Shown: positions 35,078-45,550 of the stretch, piece by piece
Layout: each line of letters begins with the position of its first letter
Position numbering within the stretch: the first letter of the stretch is position 1
Assembly (NCBI RefSeq): GCF_000737325.1
Contig: NZ_CP011125.1
Location: 2,852,001 to 2,916,000 of the forward strand
DNA: 64,000 nt
DNA from: Sandaracinus amylolyticus
Lineage (GTDB): Bacteria; Myxococcota_A; Polyangia; Polyangiales; Sandaracinaceae
Direction of reading: 5' to 3'
Position numbers and translations under genes: made by a program
Notes under the pieces: model-generated
The model's database searches: none
The model's input: the letters and a program-made list of their open reading frames with translations, nothing else
What the model was told of the DNA's origin: nothing

Positions 35078-36720
35078 GGCTCCGCCTCGGGCTCGCGCTG
35101 CTGCTCGCGGTCGTCGCGTTCGTCCCCTTCGCGCTGGTGGTCGACTGGACCCGCGAGGCCAACGAGGCGATCGCGCGCGAAGCGCGCGAGGAGCGCGCGG
35201 ACGCGATCGCGAACGAGGCGCGCGCGTACGTCGACGACGAGCTCGGCGAGCTCGCGCACGCGCTCGAGATCGCGTGCCGTGATCAAGCCGCCGCCGCCGA
35301 GGGGCTCTTGCGTGCGGCGCGCGTCGACGCGCCCACCGGCGCGCCGTCGCTGCAGGTCGCGTTCGTGCTGGACTCGCCCGCGTGGGCGGGCGCGGGCGCG
35401 CGCCCGTTGCTCGCGCTGTCCGATGCCGCGCGCACCGCGATGCGCGCCGACTGGACGCGCATCGAGCTGCCCGGCGCGCGCGGTCGCGAGTACCTCGGTC
35501 GCGCGTGGCGCTGCGGTGATCACGACGTGCTCGGGGCGTTCCACGCGAGCGCGTTCCTGCTCCGTGCATCGACCCGCGACGCGGCAGAGATCTCGCTGCT
35601 CGCGCCCGACGCGCCGCCGCCCGAGGGCGCGGATCGCCGCATCGTGCGCACGTTCCGCGACGCCTCGGGGCGCGACGCGCTCGTCGTCGCGGTGACGATC
35701 CCGCCTGCGACCGTCGGCCATCGCGAGCAGGCCTCGCTCGAGCTCAACGTCCAGGTGCTCGCGCTCGCGACGGTCGTGCTCGCGCTGCTGCTCGGCTTGC
35801 TCATCGGCGGGCGCCTCACGCGTCCGCTCGGCGAGCTCGAGAAGGCGGCGCAGCGCATCGGGCGCGGCGAGCTCGACGTGAAGATCGATCGCGCGTCGGG
35901 CAGCGCGGGCGCGACGTTCTCCGCGTTCAACCGCATGGCCGAGGAGCTGCGCAGCGCGCAGAGCCGCGCCAAGCGCGCCGAGCGCGTCGCGGCGTGGCGC
36001 GACATCGCGCGACGCATCGCGCACGAGATCAAGAACCCGCTCACGCCGATCCGCATGTCGATCGAGACGATGCGGCGGACCAAGCAGCGCCAGCATCCGG
36101 ACTTCGACGAGATCTTCGACGAGTCGACGCGCACCGTGCTCGAGGAGGTCGAGCGCCTCGAGCGCATCGTCACCGAGTTCTCGCGCTTCGCGCGCCTGCC
36201 GCGCCCGCAGCCGACGGCGCTCGACGTGCGCGAGGTCGTCGCCCAGGTCGTGCAGCTCCACGCGCCGGGCGGCGACGCGACGATCACCGACACGTCGCCG
36301 CGCCTGCCGATCAAGATGACGCTCGCGGACGACGCGCCGCGCGTGCGCGCGGATCGCGATCAGCTCACGCAGGTGCTGGTGAACCTCGTGCAGAACGCGC
36401 TCGACGCGGCGCAGAGCAAGCGCGGCGACCAAGGGCACGTCGAGGTCGAGGTCGCGCCGACGAGCGACGGCGGCGTGCGCGTCACGGTGAGCGACGACGG
36501 CCCGGGCATCCCGCTCGAAGAGCGCGCGCGCGTGCTCGAGCCGTACTACACGACGAAGGCGCGCGGCACCGGGCTCGGCCTGTCGATCGTCGATCGCATC
36601 GTGAGCGAGCACGGCGGCACGCTGGAGATCGGCGAGTCGCGCCGCGGCGGCGCGGAGATCACGTTCACGCTCACGCGCGAAGGGCCCGGCGAGGACGCGG
36701 AAGCGTCCGCGACGAGCTGA
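35074..36720 (+). CDS. NtrY-like membrane sensor histidine kinase
   Basis: The 548-aa protein has an N-terminal membrane helix and an extracytoplasmic sensor region of about 200 residues. A second helix (VLALATVVLALLLGLLIGG) leads to a HAMP domain, then a HisKA domain with RRIAHEIKNPLTPIRMS (His317) and a HATPase domain (NLVQNALDAA, DDGPGIP, GTGLGLSIV). The AWRDIARRIAHEIKNPLTPI block is typical of NtrY. There is no PAS domain between HAMP and HisKA, and no NtrX-like regulator is adjacent, so the kinase looks orphan. The GTG start follows GAGGAG; the 20-bp repeat array begins directly after the stop. Confidence 0.9.
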   Translation: MRLRLGLALLLAVVAFVPFALVVDWTREANEAIAREAREERADAIANEARAYVDDELGELAHALEIACRDQAAAAEGLLRAARVDAPTGAPSLQVAFVLDSPAWAGAGARPLLALSDAARTAMRADWTRIELPGARGREYLGRAWRCGDHDVLGAFHASAFLLRASTRDAAEISLLAPDAPPPEGADRRIVRTFRDASGRDALVVAVTIPPATVGHREQASLELNVQVLALATVVLALLLGLLIGGRLTRPLGELEKAAQRIGRGELDVKIDRASGSAGATFSAFNRMAEELRSAQSRAKRAERVAAWRDIARRIAHEIKNPLTPIRMSIETMRRTKQRQHPDFDEIFDESTRTVLEEVERLERIVTEFSRFARLPRPQPTALDVREVVAQVVQLHAPGGDATITDTSPRLPIKMTLADDAPRVRADRDQLTQVLVNLVQNALDAAQSKRGDQGHVEVEVAPTSDGGVRVTVSDDGPGIPLEERARVLEPYYTTKARGTGLGLSIVDRIVSEHGGTLEIGESRRGGAEITFTLTREGPGEDAEASATS

Positions 36721-36732
36721 CCCGATCCTGCG

Positions 36733-37087
36733 CGTCGCGAAGCCTCGCAGCGCGTCACGAGACCTCGCGGCGCGTCGCGAGACCGCGCAGCGCGTCACGA
36801 GACCTCGCAGCGCGTCGCGAGAGCGCTGGAGCCGTCGCGAGACCGTTCGACCTCGTCGCGAGACCTCGCAGCGCGTCTCGCGACGAGAATTCTCGTCACG
36901 AGACGGGTCCACCTCGTCGCGAGACCGAAATTCTCGTCGCGAGACCAGAATTCTCGTCGCGAGACCCGAATTCCCGTCGCGAGACGAGAATTCCCGTCGC
37001 GAGACGAGAATTCCCGTCGCGAGACCGGAATTCCCGTCGCGAGAGCGCTCCACCTCGTCGCGAGGCAGCGCTTCCCGCGTCGCGACG
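36733..37087. repeat. 18-copy tandem array, about 20-bp period (CGTCGCGAGA core)
   Basis: Cores beginning CGTCGCGA or CGTCACGA start at 36733, 36753, 36773, 36793, 36813, 36833, 36854, 36874, 36894, 36915, 36935, 36955, 36975, 36995, 37015, 37035, 37056 and 37078. In the 3' half the units alternate TCGCGA with GAATTC (or AATTCT/AATTCC) palindromes about half a unit apart. Twenty bases is not a codon multiple and the reading frame rotates, so it is not a protein repeat. It fills the whole gap between the histidine kinase and the next gene. Confidence 0.92.
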
Positions 37088-37136
37088 CAGGCTCGCCCGA
37101 CTACGTCCTCGCGCGCGGACGCTCGACGGCGGACGA

Positions 37137-37166
37137 TTTACACCGCGATCTCGGCCCTCCTACTGT
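37137..37166 (+). promoter_or_regulatory. candidate sigma-70 promoter, leaderless type
   Basis: TTTACA (37137-37142) and TACTGT (37161-37166) are 18 bases apart; the -10-like hexamer ends 7 bases before the ATG at 37174. It sits 50 bases downstream of the 18-copy repeat array. Confidence 0.5.
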
Positions 37167-37173
37167 CCGCCGC

Positions 37174-38127
37174 ATGGCGACCGCCAAGAAGAACCACACC
37201 AAGAAGACACCGTCACCTCGCCGCCCCGCGGCGGGCTCCACCTCCCTCGACACGAGCCGCGCTTGGTCGCTCGAGGAGCTCGATCCGCACCTGCCTCCGG
37301 TGCGCGACGAGGACCTCGCGCTGATCAAGGAGTCGCTGATCCGCGCGCAGTCCAACGAGGGGCTGATCGCGCTCGGCGCGGGGTTCCGCACCGAGCAGAT
37401 CCTCGCGGTCGCGCCGGGGTTCGCGGCGGGCGCGATGTTCGCGGTGCGCGCGCTCGGCAAGCCTCCCGCCGGGCTCGCGATCGAGCTGCTGCCGTTGCTG
37501 GTGCGCGAGACGCGCGAGCTGCAGCGCGTGAACGTCGCGTTCGAGCAGCAGCGCCGCGACGTGGCGAGCGAGATCACCGGGCGGCGCGAGCAGCTCAAGG
37601 CCGCGACCTCGCGCGCGCTGCGGGTGCGCCGCAGCGTGGTGCTGACGCTCAACCGCCACGTGCTCCCGCACGGCTCGAAGGTGCGCGCGGAGCTCGCGCG
37701 CGCCGCGAGCAAGGCGCCGACGCCCGCGGTGGCGGCGGCGAGCGTGCGCACCGTCGCGCGCATCCTCGGCGAGCTCCGGGCGGATCCGTCGCTCGCGCTG
37801 GTGCTCGAGCGCTACGGCTACGACGAGGCCTTCGTCGCGGAGCTCACGAGCATCGCCGACGAGACCGAGCGCCTCGACCGCGCGGGCGCCGACCTCACCC
37901 CGCCGCAGCGCACGGATCAGCGCGCGCTCGATCGTCAGGACGGCATCGTGCTGGCGATCATGCGCGCGATCTGGTGGCCGCTGCACGACGCGCAGCAGGA
38001 CGGCGCCGCGATCACGGCGCCGTCGCTCGGCGCGCTCGCGCGCCTGGTCGCCGGCTCGCGCCCCGAGGACGAGGACGAGCCGGACGAGCCCGAAGAGCCG
38101 GCCCCGACCGAGCCGACCGCGACCTGA
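37174..38127 (+). CDS. hypothetical alpha-helical protein
   Basis: The 317-aa protein opens with a basic Lys/Thr-rich tail. A largely helical body follows (EDLALIKESLIRAQSNEGLIALGAG, LLPLLVRETRELQRVNVAFE, and a coiled-coil-like run EQQRRDVASEITGRREQLKAA). The C-terminus is acidic and Pro-rich (EDEDEPDEPEEP). No enzyme motif, signal peptide or membrane helix is visible. I do not recognise the family. The good promoter candidate, the repeat array upstream and the hairpin downstream mark it as a separate unit. A nucleoid or structural role is possible but unsupported. Confidence 0.6.
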   Translation: MATAKKNHTKKTPSPRRPAAGSTSLDTSRAWSLEELDPHLPPVRDEDLALIKESLIRAQSNEGLIALGAGFRTEQILAVAPGFAAGAMFAVRALGKPPAGLAIELLPLLVRETRELQRVNVAFEQQRRDVASEITGRREQLKAATSRALRVRRSVVLTLNRHVLPHGSKVRAELARAASKAPTPAVAAASVRTVARILGELRADPSLALVLERYGYDEAFVAELTSIADETERLDRAGADLTPPQRTDQRALDRQDGIVLAIMRAIWWPLHDAQQDGAAITAPSLGALARLVAGSRPEDEDEPDEPEEPAPTEPTAT

Positions 38128-38142
38128 CCCCGGCACGACCGA

Positions 38143-38173
38143 CGAGGAGCCGGCGCTCGCGCCCGGCTCCTCG
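38143..38173. terminator. bidirectional hairpin between convergent genes
   Basis: CGAGGAGCCGG (38143-38153) pairs perfectly with CCGGCTCCTCG (38163-38173) around a 9-base loop. It lies between the stops of the 37174 plus-strand gene and the 38917 minus-strand gene and could end both transcripts. Confidence 0.7.
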
Positions 38174-38200
38174 TGTCGTCTCGAGCACACGGTCGGTCGA

Positions 38201-38917
38201 TCACTGGATCGTCACGAAGCCGTTCAGCATCGCGACGTGGTGCACCTCGTCCTGCGTCGGCCGCACGATCCAGTGGTTCATGTAGCCCGCCTCGAGCCGC
38301 AGCTGGCCGGGCACCACGTTCCAGCCGACACCGACGAAGAGCCGGTTCTGATCGAAGCCGAGCCGCTGCCAGAGCCCGCCCGCCGAGAGCCCTGCGTCGT
38401 TCAAGCCGATGAACACCTCGTCCCAGAGCGACAGGTGCACCGGGAAGTCGCGCGCGAACGGCACGAGCACGCGCGCGAACTGACGGAAGCGGATGCCCAC
38501 GTCCGACGAGATCTCGGGGCGGAAGCGCTGCTCGAGGCGCGAGCGGAAGAAGATCTTCAGCCCTCCCTCGAGGCCCTGCAGATCCCACGTCCATTGCTCC
38601 CAGATGCGATGCTCGTCGGTGAGCACCTCGTCGCGGCTCCACGACGGAGTCCACCCGTAGCCGAGCCAGACGTGCATGCCCGGCGCGACGCGATACGCGA
38701 CCGCGGGGCGATAGAGCTGCTGGTAGGGCCCGAAGTCGTCCCAGAAGCGCCAGTTCAGATCGATGTAGAGGGTCCAGTCGGGCGTGACGTTCCCCTGCAC
38801 CGCGACGGAGAGCCACGTCTGGTACGAGTCGTCGTAGGCCTGCGCGTGCACGCGCGATGGAGCGAGCACGGAGCACGTCGAGAGCACGATCGCGAGCGCG
38901 ACGATCCAGCGAGTCAT
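38201..38917 (-). CDS. DUF2490-type outer-membrane beta-barrel protein
   Basis: The 238-aa protein has a signal peptide (IVALAIVLSTCSVLA ... VHAQA). Alternating amphipathic strands rich in Trp, Tyr and Arg follow (WTLYIDLNWRFWDDFGPYQQLYRPAVAYRV, EHRIWEQWTW, RLEQRFRP), and an aromatic-rich C-terminal strand. The pattern fits DUF2490 small beta barrels of the outer membrane. No function is established. It is convergent with the hypothetical gene at 37174 and divergent from the hybrid kinase. Confidence 0.8.
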   Translation of the reverse strand: MTRWIVALAIVLSTCSVLAPSRVHAQAYDDSYQTWLSVAVQGNVTPDWTLYIDLNWRFWDDFGPYQQLYRPAVAYRVAPGMHVWLGYGWTPSWSRDEVLTDEHRIWEQWTWDLQGLEGGLKIFFRSRLEQRFRPEISSDVGIRFRQFARVLVPFARDFPVHLSLWDEVFIGLNDAGLSAGGLWQRLGFDQNRLFVGVGWNVVPGQLRLEAGYMNHWIVRPTQDEVHHVAMLNGFVTIQ

Positions 38918-38962
38918 CGCCGCGCAGCATTGCGCACCGTCGCTTGGATTTCATGAGGAGAA

Positions 38963-41029
<2,067 letters not shown>

Positions 41030-41092
41030 GCAGAAGACGGCACTTTCGACGGTCACCGCAATTCTGCTACGACTCCGAGCCAGCTCGCCCGC

Positions 41093-42010
41093 ATGGCCTC
41101 GGCTCCCTCGGACACGCTCTCGCCTCGCGGCGCGCTCCCGCCCCTCGGGGCCGTCGTGCTCGTCACCGGCAAGGGTGGAGTCGGCAAGACGACGCTCGCA
41201 GCGGGCATCGCCGAAGCGGCGGCGGCGCGCGAAGGGCGCGCGGTGCTGATCGAGTTCGGCGACGGCGAGAGCGGCAAGCGCGTGCTCGGTCCGCGCAGCA
41301 AGGTCGCGCATCGTGTCGTGGATCCGCGCGACGCGATGGAGCGCGCGGTCGCGAACATCCTCGGCTCGACGATCCTCGCGCGCCTCTTCATCGGCAACTT
41401 CGCGGTGCGCCCGATGCTGCGCGCCGCGCCCGCGATGCGCGAGCTCGCGATGCTCGAGGTCGTGCGCATCTACGCGGAGGAGCACCCGGGCGCGCGCGTC
41501 GTCGTCGACATGCCGGCGACCGGGCACGGGCTCGCGTGGCTGCGCCTGCCCGTGCAGATGCGCGACATGTTCGCGTCGGGGCCGATCCACGATCTCGCGC
41601 AGCGCTTGATCGATCGGCTGGTCTCGCCGTCGCGCTGCTCGGTCGTGGTGGTGACGCTGCCGGAGCGGCTCGTGCTCTCGGAGACGATCGAGCTCTGCCG
41701 CGCGCTCGAGGTCGAGGTGGGCCTTCCGCCCGCGCGCCTCGTGGTGAACCGCTTCCCGCGCGATCTGCCCGCGGAGGCGTGGGACTCGGCGCGCGCGATC
41801 GCGGCGCGCGGCGGCGAGAGCGCGCCCGCGGCGCAGCAGCTCCTGCGCATGCTCGACGCGCGTCGCGAGGCACAGCGCGAGGCGCTCGAGATCCTCGGCA
41901 GCGCGGTGAAGACGAGCCTGCACACGCGCCCGCTGATCCTCCGCGAGCAGATGGAGGATCCGAGCGCGACCGACGTCGCCGCGTGGCTGACGTCCGAGGG
42001 CGCGGCCTGA
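41093..42010 (+). CDS. Get3/ArsA-like ATPase, subunit with full signature P-loop
   Basis: The 305-aa protein has the deviant Walker A GKGGVGKTTLA (residues 26-35) with the signature Lys, and VVDMPATGHGLAWLRLP, which aligns with the DTAPTGHTLR switch of Get3/ArsA ATPases. It should be a membrane-protein-targeting or metalloid-type dimeric ATPase. Its stop overlaps the start of a second ArsA-like gene by one base (TGATG). Paired Get3-like genes of this kind are known in actinobacteria (the Rv3679/Rv3680 pair), where they work as a heterodimer. TTCGAC/TACGAC at 41045-41073 may be its promoter. Confidence 0.85.
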   Translation: MASAPSDTLSPRGALPPLGAVVLVTGKGGVGKTTLAAGIAEAAAAREGRAVLIEFGDGESGKRVLGPRSKVAHRVVDPRDAMERAVANILGSTILARLFIGNFAVRPMLRAAPAMRELAMLEVVRIYAEEHPGARVVVDMPATGHGLAWLRLPVQMRDMFASGPIHDLAQRLIDRLVSPSRCSVVVVTLPERLVLSETIELCRALEVEVGLPPARLVVNRFPRDLPAEAWDSARAIAARGGESAPAAQQLLRMLDARREAQREALEILGSAVKTSLHTRPLILREQMEDPSATDVAAWLTSEGAA

Positions 42011-43131
42011 TGGCCACCAAGGTTCCGGTGACGATCGTCTGCGCGGGCGGCGGCGGCGTCGGGAAGACCACGTCGTCGGCGGCGCTCGCGGTCGCGCTCG
42101 CGCGCACCGGCAAGAAGACGCTGATCGTGACCGTCGATCCCGCGCGCCGCCTCGCGCACGCGATGGGCGTGGAGGTCACGGAGGAGATCCAGCCCGCGCA
42201 CGTCGAGCCGGCGGTCGAGGGCAAGCTCTTCGCGCTCATGCCCGAGCCGCGTCGCTCGACGCCGACGTTCGCGAAGGTGCTCTACGAAGGGCGCCCCGAC
42301 GATCTCGCGCGCGTGATGAAGAACCCGGTGTACCTGACGATGGCGGACGCCGCGGCGGGCATGCACGAGATCGTGTCGCTCATCCTCGTCGCGAAGGCGG
42401 TCGACGAGGGCGACTACGACTACCTGGTGATCGACACCGCGCCGTCGCGGAACGCGCTCGACTTCGTGTCGTACCCGGGGCGGCTCGCGGTGCTGTTCGA
42501 GGGGCGCGCCGTCGCGTGGCTGGGGAACCTCGCGTCGAACGTGGCGCAGCGCTCGCCCGAGGAGAACGATCGCGGCCCCGGGCTCTTCGCGTCGATGGAG
42601 AAGCGCGTCGAGGCGATGTTCGGGCGCATCCTGAACCCGCGCGTGCTGAAGGATCTCGCGCAGCTCTTCGCGGACCTCGCGCTGATCAAGGATCGCTTCG
42701 CGCGCTTCGCGCGGATGAGCGAGCGCATGCTGCTCGGCGAGCGCACGCGCTACTTGCTCGTGTCGGCGCCGACGGGCTCGGCGCAGGCGGACGTGTCGTT
42801 CCTCGGCAAGCGGCTCGCGCGCCTGAACCACGAGCCCACCGCGCTGCTGCTCAACCGCAGCGACGAGCGCGAGCCCGAGTGGATCGCCGCGCTGCGCGCC
42901 GAGGCGCCGGGATGGCCTCCGCTCGCCGAGGCGATGTCGCAGGTCGAGCACGAGTTCCAGGTGCGCAAGCGCGCGGGCGATCGCCTGAGCGCGGCGCTCG
43001 GCAAGGAGCTGGCGCGCGTGCCGCAGGTGCGCCTGCCGACGCTCGAGTCGCCCGATCCCGCGCAGATCGTGCGCGAGCTCGCGACGAAGCTCGAGCCGCA
43101 CCTCGCGACGCTGGTGCGCCCGATCGGCTAG
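42010..43131 (+). CDS. Get3/ArsA-like ATPase, partner subunit lacking signature Lys
   Basis: The 373-aa protein has the P-loop AGGGGVGKTTSSAALAVALA, in which the signature Lys of ArsA/Get3 proteins is replaced by Gly. It also has VTVDPARRLAHAMGV and VIDTAPSRNALDFVSYPGRL as switch regions. The central helical part (FARFARMSERMLLGERTRYLLV, LGKRLARLNHEPTALLLNRSD) matches ArsA family nucleotide-base recognition. Together with the upstream gene it probably forms an asymmetric heterodimer. The stop TAG shares a CTAG with the convergent metalloprotease gene. Confidence 0.85.
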   Translation: MATKVPVTIVCAGGGGVGKTTSSAALAVALARTGKKTLIVTVDPARRLAHAMGVEVTEEIQPAHVEPAVEGKLFALMPEPRRSTPTFAKVLYEGRPDDLARVMKNPVYLTMADAAAGMHEIVSLILVAKAVDEGDYDYLVIDTAPSRNALDFVSYPGRLAVLFEGRAVAWLGNLASNVAQRSPEENDRGPGLFASMEKRVEAMFGRILNPRVLKDLAQLFADLALIKDRFARFARMSERMLLGERTRYLLVSAPTGSAQADVSFLGKRLARLNHEPTALLLNRSDEREPEWIAALRAEAPGWPPLAEAMSQVEHEFQVRKRAGDRLSAALGKELARVPQVRLPTLESPDPAQIVRELATKLEPHLATLVRPIG

Positions 43132-44627
43132 ACGCGCCGGCGCAGCGCGGCGACGAGCACGAGCGCGAGGAGCCACCCGCGCGACGAGCCTCCGCGCGCG
43201 ACGGTGCAGTCGCATCCCGAGCTCGACGTCGGGGGCGCGATCCCCGCGTCCGTGACCATGCCGGCGTCGTCGACCGGCGTGCCCGCATCGACCATCGTCA
43301 TCACGTCGCGGCACCCCGCGAGCTCGACCTCGCTGCCGATGCACATCGCGGGCGCGCGCCCCGCGCCGTCGTCCTCGTCGAGCGCGCGCACGATCGTCAC
43401 GATCGCGCTCTCGCCCTCCGATGCGTCGATCCAGTGCGGGCCTTCGCTCGCGGGTGCGGTGCGCGTCGCGCCGATCACGCCATCGGTCTCGGGCGTGACG
43501 AGCACGAACAAGCCCTCGGTCGCGCCCTCGCGACCCATCGGCTCGAGCAGGTCGACGCCGACCCGCGCGCGCGATCCGAGCGTCACGCGATACGAGCGCG
43601 ACGAGCCGCGCAGCATGCGCACCCGCGTGTCGGCGTACGGCACCGGGAGCGCCTCGATCGCGAGCTCCGCGAGCATCGCGCCGCGCTCGTAGCTCGCCTC
43701 GGGATCGGCGCGGCGCCCGGTGCGCAGGTTCCATCGCGCGTGGTCGAGCCACGCCGCCTCGAACGTCGTCGCGTGATCGCGCTCGAGCGCGCTCGAGAGC
43801 ACGTCGATCCACCGCGGATCCGCGACCCCGCGCGCGCCGTCCTCCACGTCGCGCACCACGCCCACGACCAGCTCGGGCCCGTAGCGCTCCGCGAGGAACT
43901 CGAAGAACACGCCCGCGCCGTACGTGTACGGATCGACGGGCCCGGTCGCGGACTGCTCGATCGAGCGATCGGTCGCACCGAGGTACGAGTCGGAGAACGC
44001 CTCGAGATCCTCGAGGGTCGGATCGAACGCCTCGCTCGCCCACACCGCGCTGCCTTCGCCGAGCACCGCCGACTGATCGGCGTCGTACGCCGCCTGCACC
44101 GCGTGGAAGAGCTCGTGGCTCGCGAGGATGCGGACCGCGCTGCGGCGGCTCGCGAACCCGTAGCCCGCGAAGTCGTTCTCCTGCACGACGTGCCCGATGC
44201 ACGTCGTCGTGCACACGTCGCGGCGGAACGCGCCGGTCGAGCCACCGCCGAAGTTCACGAGGTACACGTCGAGGCGCCCGTCGCCGCCGTCGCCCTCGGG
44301 CACGCCCTCGTCGCCGAGCGGCGCGCGCAGCCCGAGCGAGACGTAGAACGCGAGCGCCTCGTCGTACGTCGCCGCGACCTCCTGCACGAAGTCGGGCACG
44401 CCGTCGGCGTCTGCGTCGGCGAGCGGCACCGTGTGCGTGCCCGCGCGCGTGAAGTGGATCGCGAACGCGCCGCCCGGCGAGTCGAAGCGCTCGACCTCGT
44501 CGCCCTCGTCGAAGCGGGGCGCGGTCGCGCGCACGTCGTCGGGGCGCAGCGCGATCTCGGCGCTCCCCGCGATCGGTGGAGCGCACGACGCGACGATCAC
44601 CGCGAGCGCGACCGCGTGGAGGCGCAT
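43128..44627 (-). CDS. MXAN_6640-like putative metalloprotease with MYXO-CTERM tail
   Basis: The 499-aa protein has a signal peptide with a possible lipobox (VASC, Cys15). It has the zinc-protease motif HELFH (residues 171-175) in ILASHELFHAVQAAYD, followed by GEGSAVWASE, the arrangement of the MXAN_6640 family of putative metalloproteases. A beta-rich C-terminal region leads to an Asp/Ala-rich linker. The terminal GCDCTVARGG, hydrophobic LLALVLVAAL and RRRV fit a MYXO-CTERM surface-sorting tag. It starts 2 bases after the stop of the HmuY-like gene, so the two form one operon. Confidence 0.82.
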   Translation of the reverse strand: MRLHAVALAVIVASCAPPIAGSAEIALRPDDVRATAPRFDEGDEVERFDSPGGAFAIHFTRAGTHTVPLADADADGVPDFVQEVAATYDEALAFYVSLGLRAPLGDEGVPEGDGGDGRLDVYLVNFGGGSTGAFRRDVCTTTCIGHVVQENDFAGYGFASRRSAVRILASHELFHAVQAAYDADQSAVLGEGSAVWASEAFDPTLEDLEAFSDSYLGATDRSIEQSATGPVDPYTYGAGVFFEFLAERYGPELVVGVVRDVEDGARGVADPRWIDVLSSALERDHATTFEAAWLDHARWNLRTGRRADPEASYERGAMLAELAIEALPVPYADTRVRMLRGSSRSYRVTLGSRARVGVDLLEPMGREGATEGLFVLVTPETDGVIGATRTAPASEGPHWIDASEGESAIVTIVRALDEDDGAGRAPAMCIGSEVELAGCRDVMTMVDAGTPVDDAGMVTDAGIAPPTSSSGCDCTVARGGSSRGWLLALVLVAALRRRV

Positions 44628-44629
44628 GA

Positions 44630-45475
44630 TCAATCCAGGAAGGCCCAGCGCACGCGCATGTTCGCCGAGCCGGTCGGCGACGTCGGGCTGCCGCCCGCGT
44701 TGCACGCTTCCTGGTTCTCCGGCGAGTAGTACGAGATGACCTCGAGCTTCACGTGACGTCCTCCGCGCAGCTGCAGCACGTAGACGTTGCCCGTCATCTG
44801 CAGGCACATCGTCGGAGAGTACCGCCAGTAGCCCGCGAGGATCGTGTCGGGCGCGCCGGGAAGGCCGCTTCCGTCGCTCACGAGCGTGCACTCACCAGGG
44901 CTCGCCTCGGTGAAGTACTCCTCCTCGAAGAGCTCGAGCTCCGCGGGCACCTCGGTGACGCTCTCGAACGCCGGCGGCTCGCCCTCGGCGGTCGGCGGAA
45001 GTCGCGCGCCGGTGACGCACGACGGGCCCGAGATGCCGCTGTTGAGGCGGATGACGTAGCGGCGGAACGCGATGTCCCAGTCGGTCGAGAGGAGCGCGTC
45101 CTCGTCGCCGACGTCGACCTGCTCGAGCCCGTCGTCGGTGAAGCGCGCGTAGACGTACGAGGTCGTCGGCGAGGTGCCGCCCACGGGCATCGCGGTCGCG
45201 TCGACGTGGGTCGTGAACTCGCCCGCGGTCGTGCCTTCTTCGGTGATCAGACCCGCGGTCGCCGGGGGCTCGAAGAGGCGCAGCTCGGTGATCGAGGCCT
45301 CCTGGCAGCGCACGTCGTGCGCGGTGCACTGGGGCGCCGGTCCGCCGGCGTCCGAGCCCGCGTCCTCGACGCCCCCGTCGTCGTCCGCTGGAGTGGGTCC
45401 GCCGTCGTCGTCACCGCATCCGGCCGCGAGCGCCAGGATCGAGAGCAAGAACGAGCACATCTGGATCGACTTCAT
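44630..45475 (-). CDS. HmuY-like heme-binding lipoprotein
   Basis: The 281-aa protein has a lipoprotein signal with lipobox AAGC (Cys20) and an Asp/Gly linker. Its domain has the HmuY-type pattern: VYARFTDDGLEQVD, then LLSTDWDIAFRRYVIRLNSGISGPS, and a C-terminal YVLQLRGGRHVKLEVISYY. HmuY family hemophores bind heme at the cell surface. The residues that hold heme in Porphyromonas HmuY are not clearly identifiable here. A Fur-box-like dyad lies 35 bases before the start. It is co-transcribed with the metalloprotease gene and divergent from a subtilisin. Confidence 0.72.
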   Translation of the reverse strand: MKSIQMCSFLLSILALAAGCGDDDGGPTPADDDGGVEDAGSDAGGPAPQCTAHDVRCQEASITELRLFEPPATAGLITEEGTTAGEFTTHVDATAMPVGGTSPTTSYVYARFTDDGLEQVDVGDEDALLSTDWDIAFRRYVIRLNSGISGPSCVTGARLPPTAEGEPPAFESVTEVPAELELFEEEYFTEASPGECTLVSDGSGLPGAPDTILAGYWRYSPTMCLQMTGNVYVLQLRGGRHVKLEVISYYSPENQEACNAGGSPTSPTGSANMRVRWAFLD

Positions 45476-45509
45476 CACGTCTTCGAGCTCCGTCTCGGGC
45501 TCAGATTGT

Positions 45510-45524
45510 CGAGAACGGTTCTCA
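45510..45524. promoter_or_regulatory. Fur-box-like inverted repeat (7-1-7)
   Basis: On the minus strand TGAGAAC-C-GTTCTCG is a near-perfect 7-1-7 dyad that matches 9 of 14 defined positions of the classical Fur core (TGATAAT-N-ATTATCA). Its inner GAGAAC/GTTCTC arms are exact. It lies between the divergent HmuY-like (45475) and subtilisin (45551) genes and overlaps the -35 region expected for the TATTCT hexamer at 45539-45544, so a bound repressor would block at least the subtilisin promoter. The Fur assignment is inferred; another dyad-binding regulator is possible. Confidence 0.5.
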
Positions 45525-45550
45525 AAGTCAACGTGAGGTATTCTCCGCGC

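Noticed and set aside
32187-35162. Long minus-strand Arg/Ala-rich ORF opposite PBP1A
   Set aside because: It is a G+C-bias shadow without any domain; PBP1A on the other strand is complete.
36733-37087. Arg/Glu/Ser-rich repeat protein in the 20-bp array
   Set aside because: The period is not a multiple of three, so the frame shifts in each unit; no start with a ribosome site.
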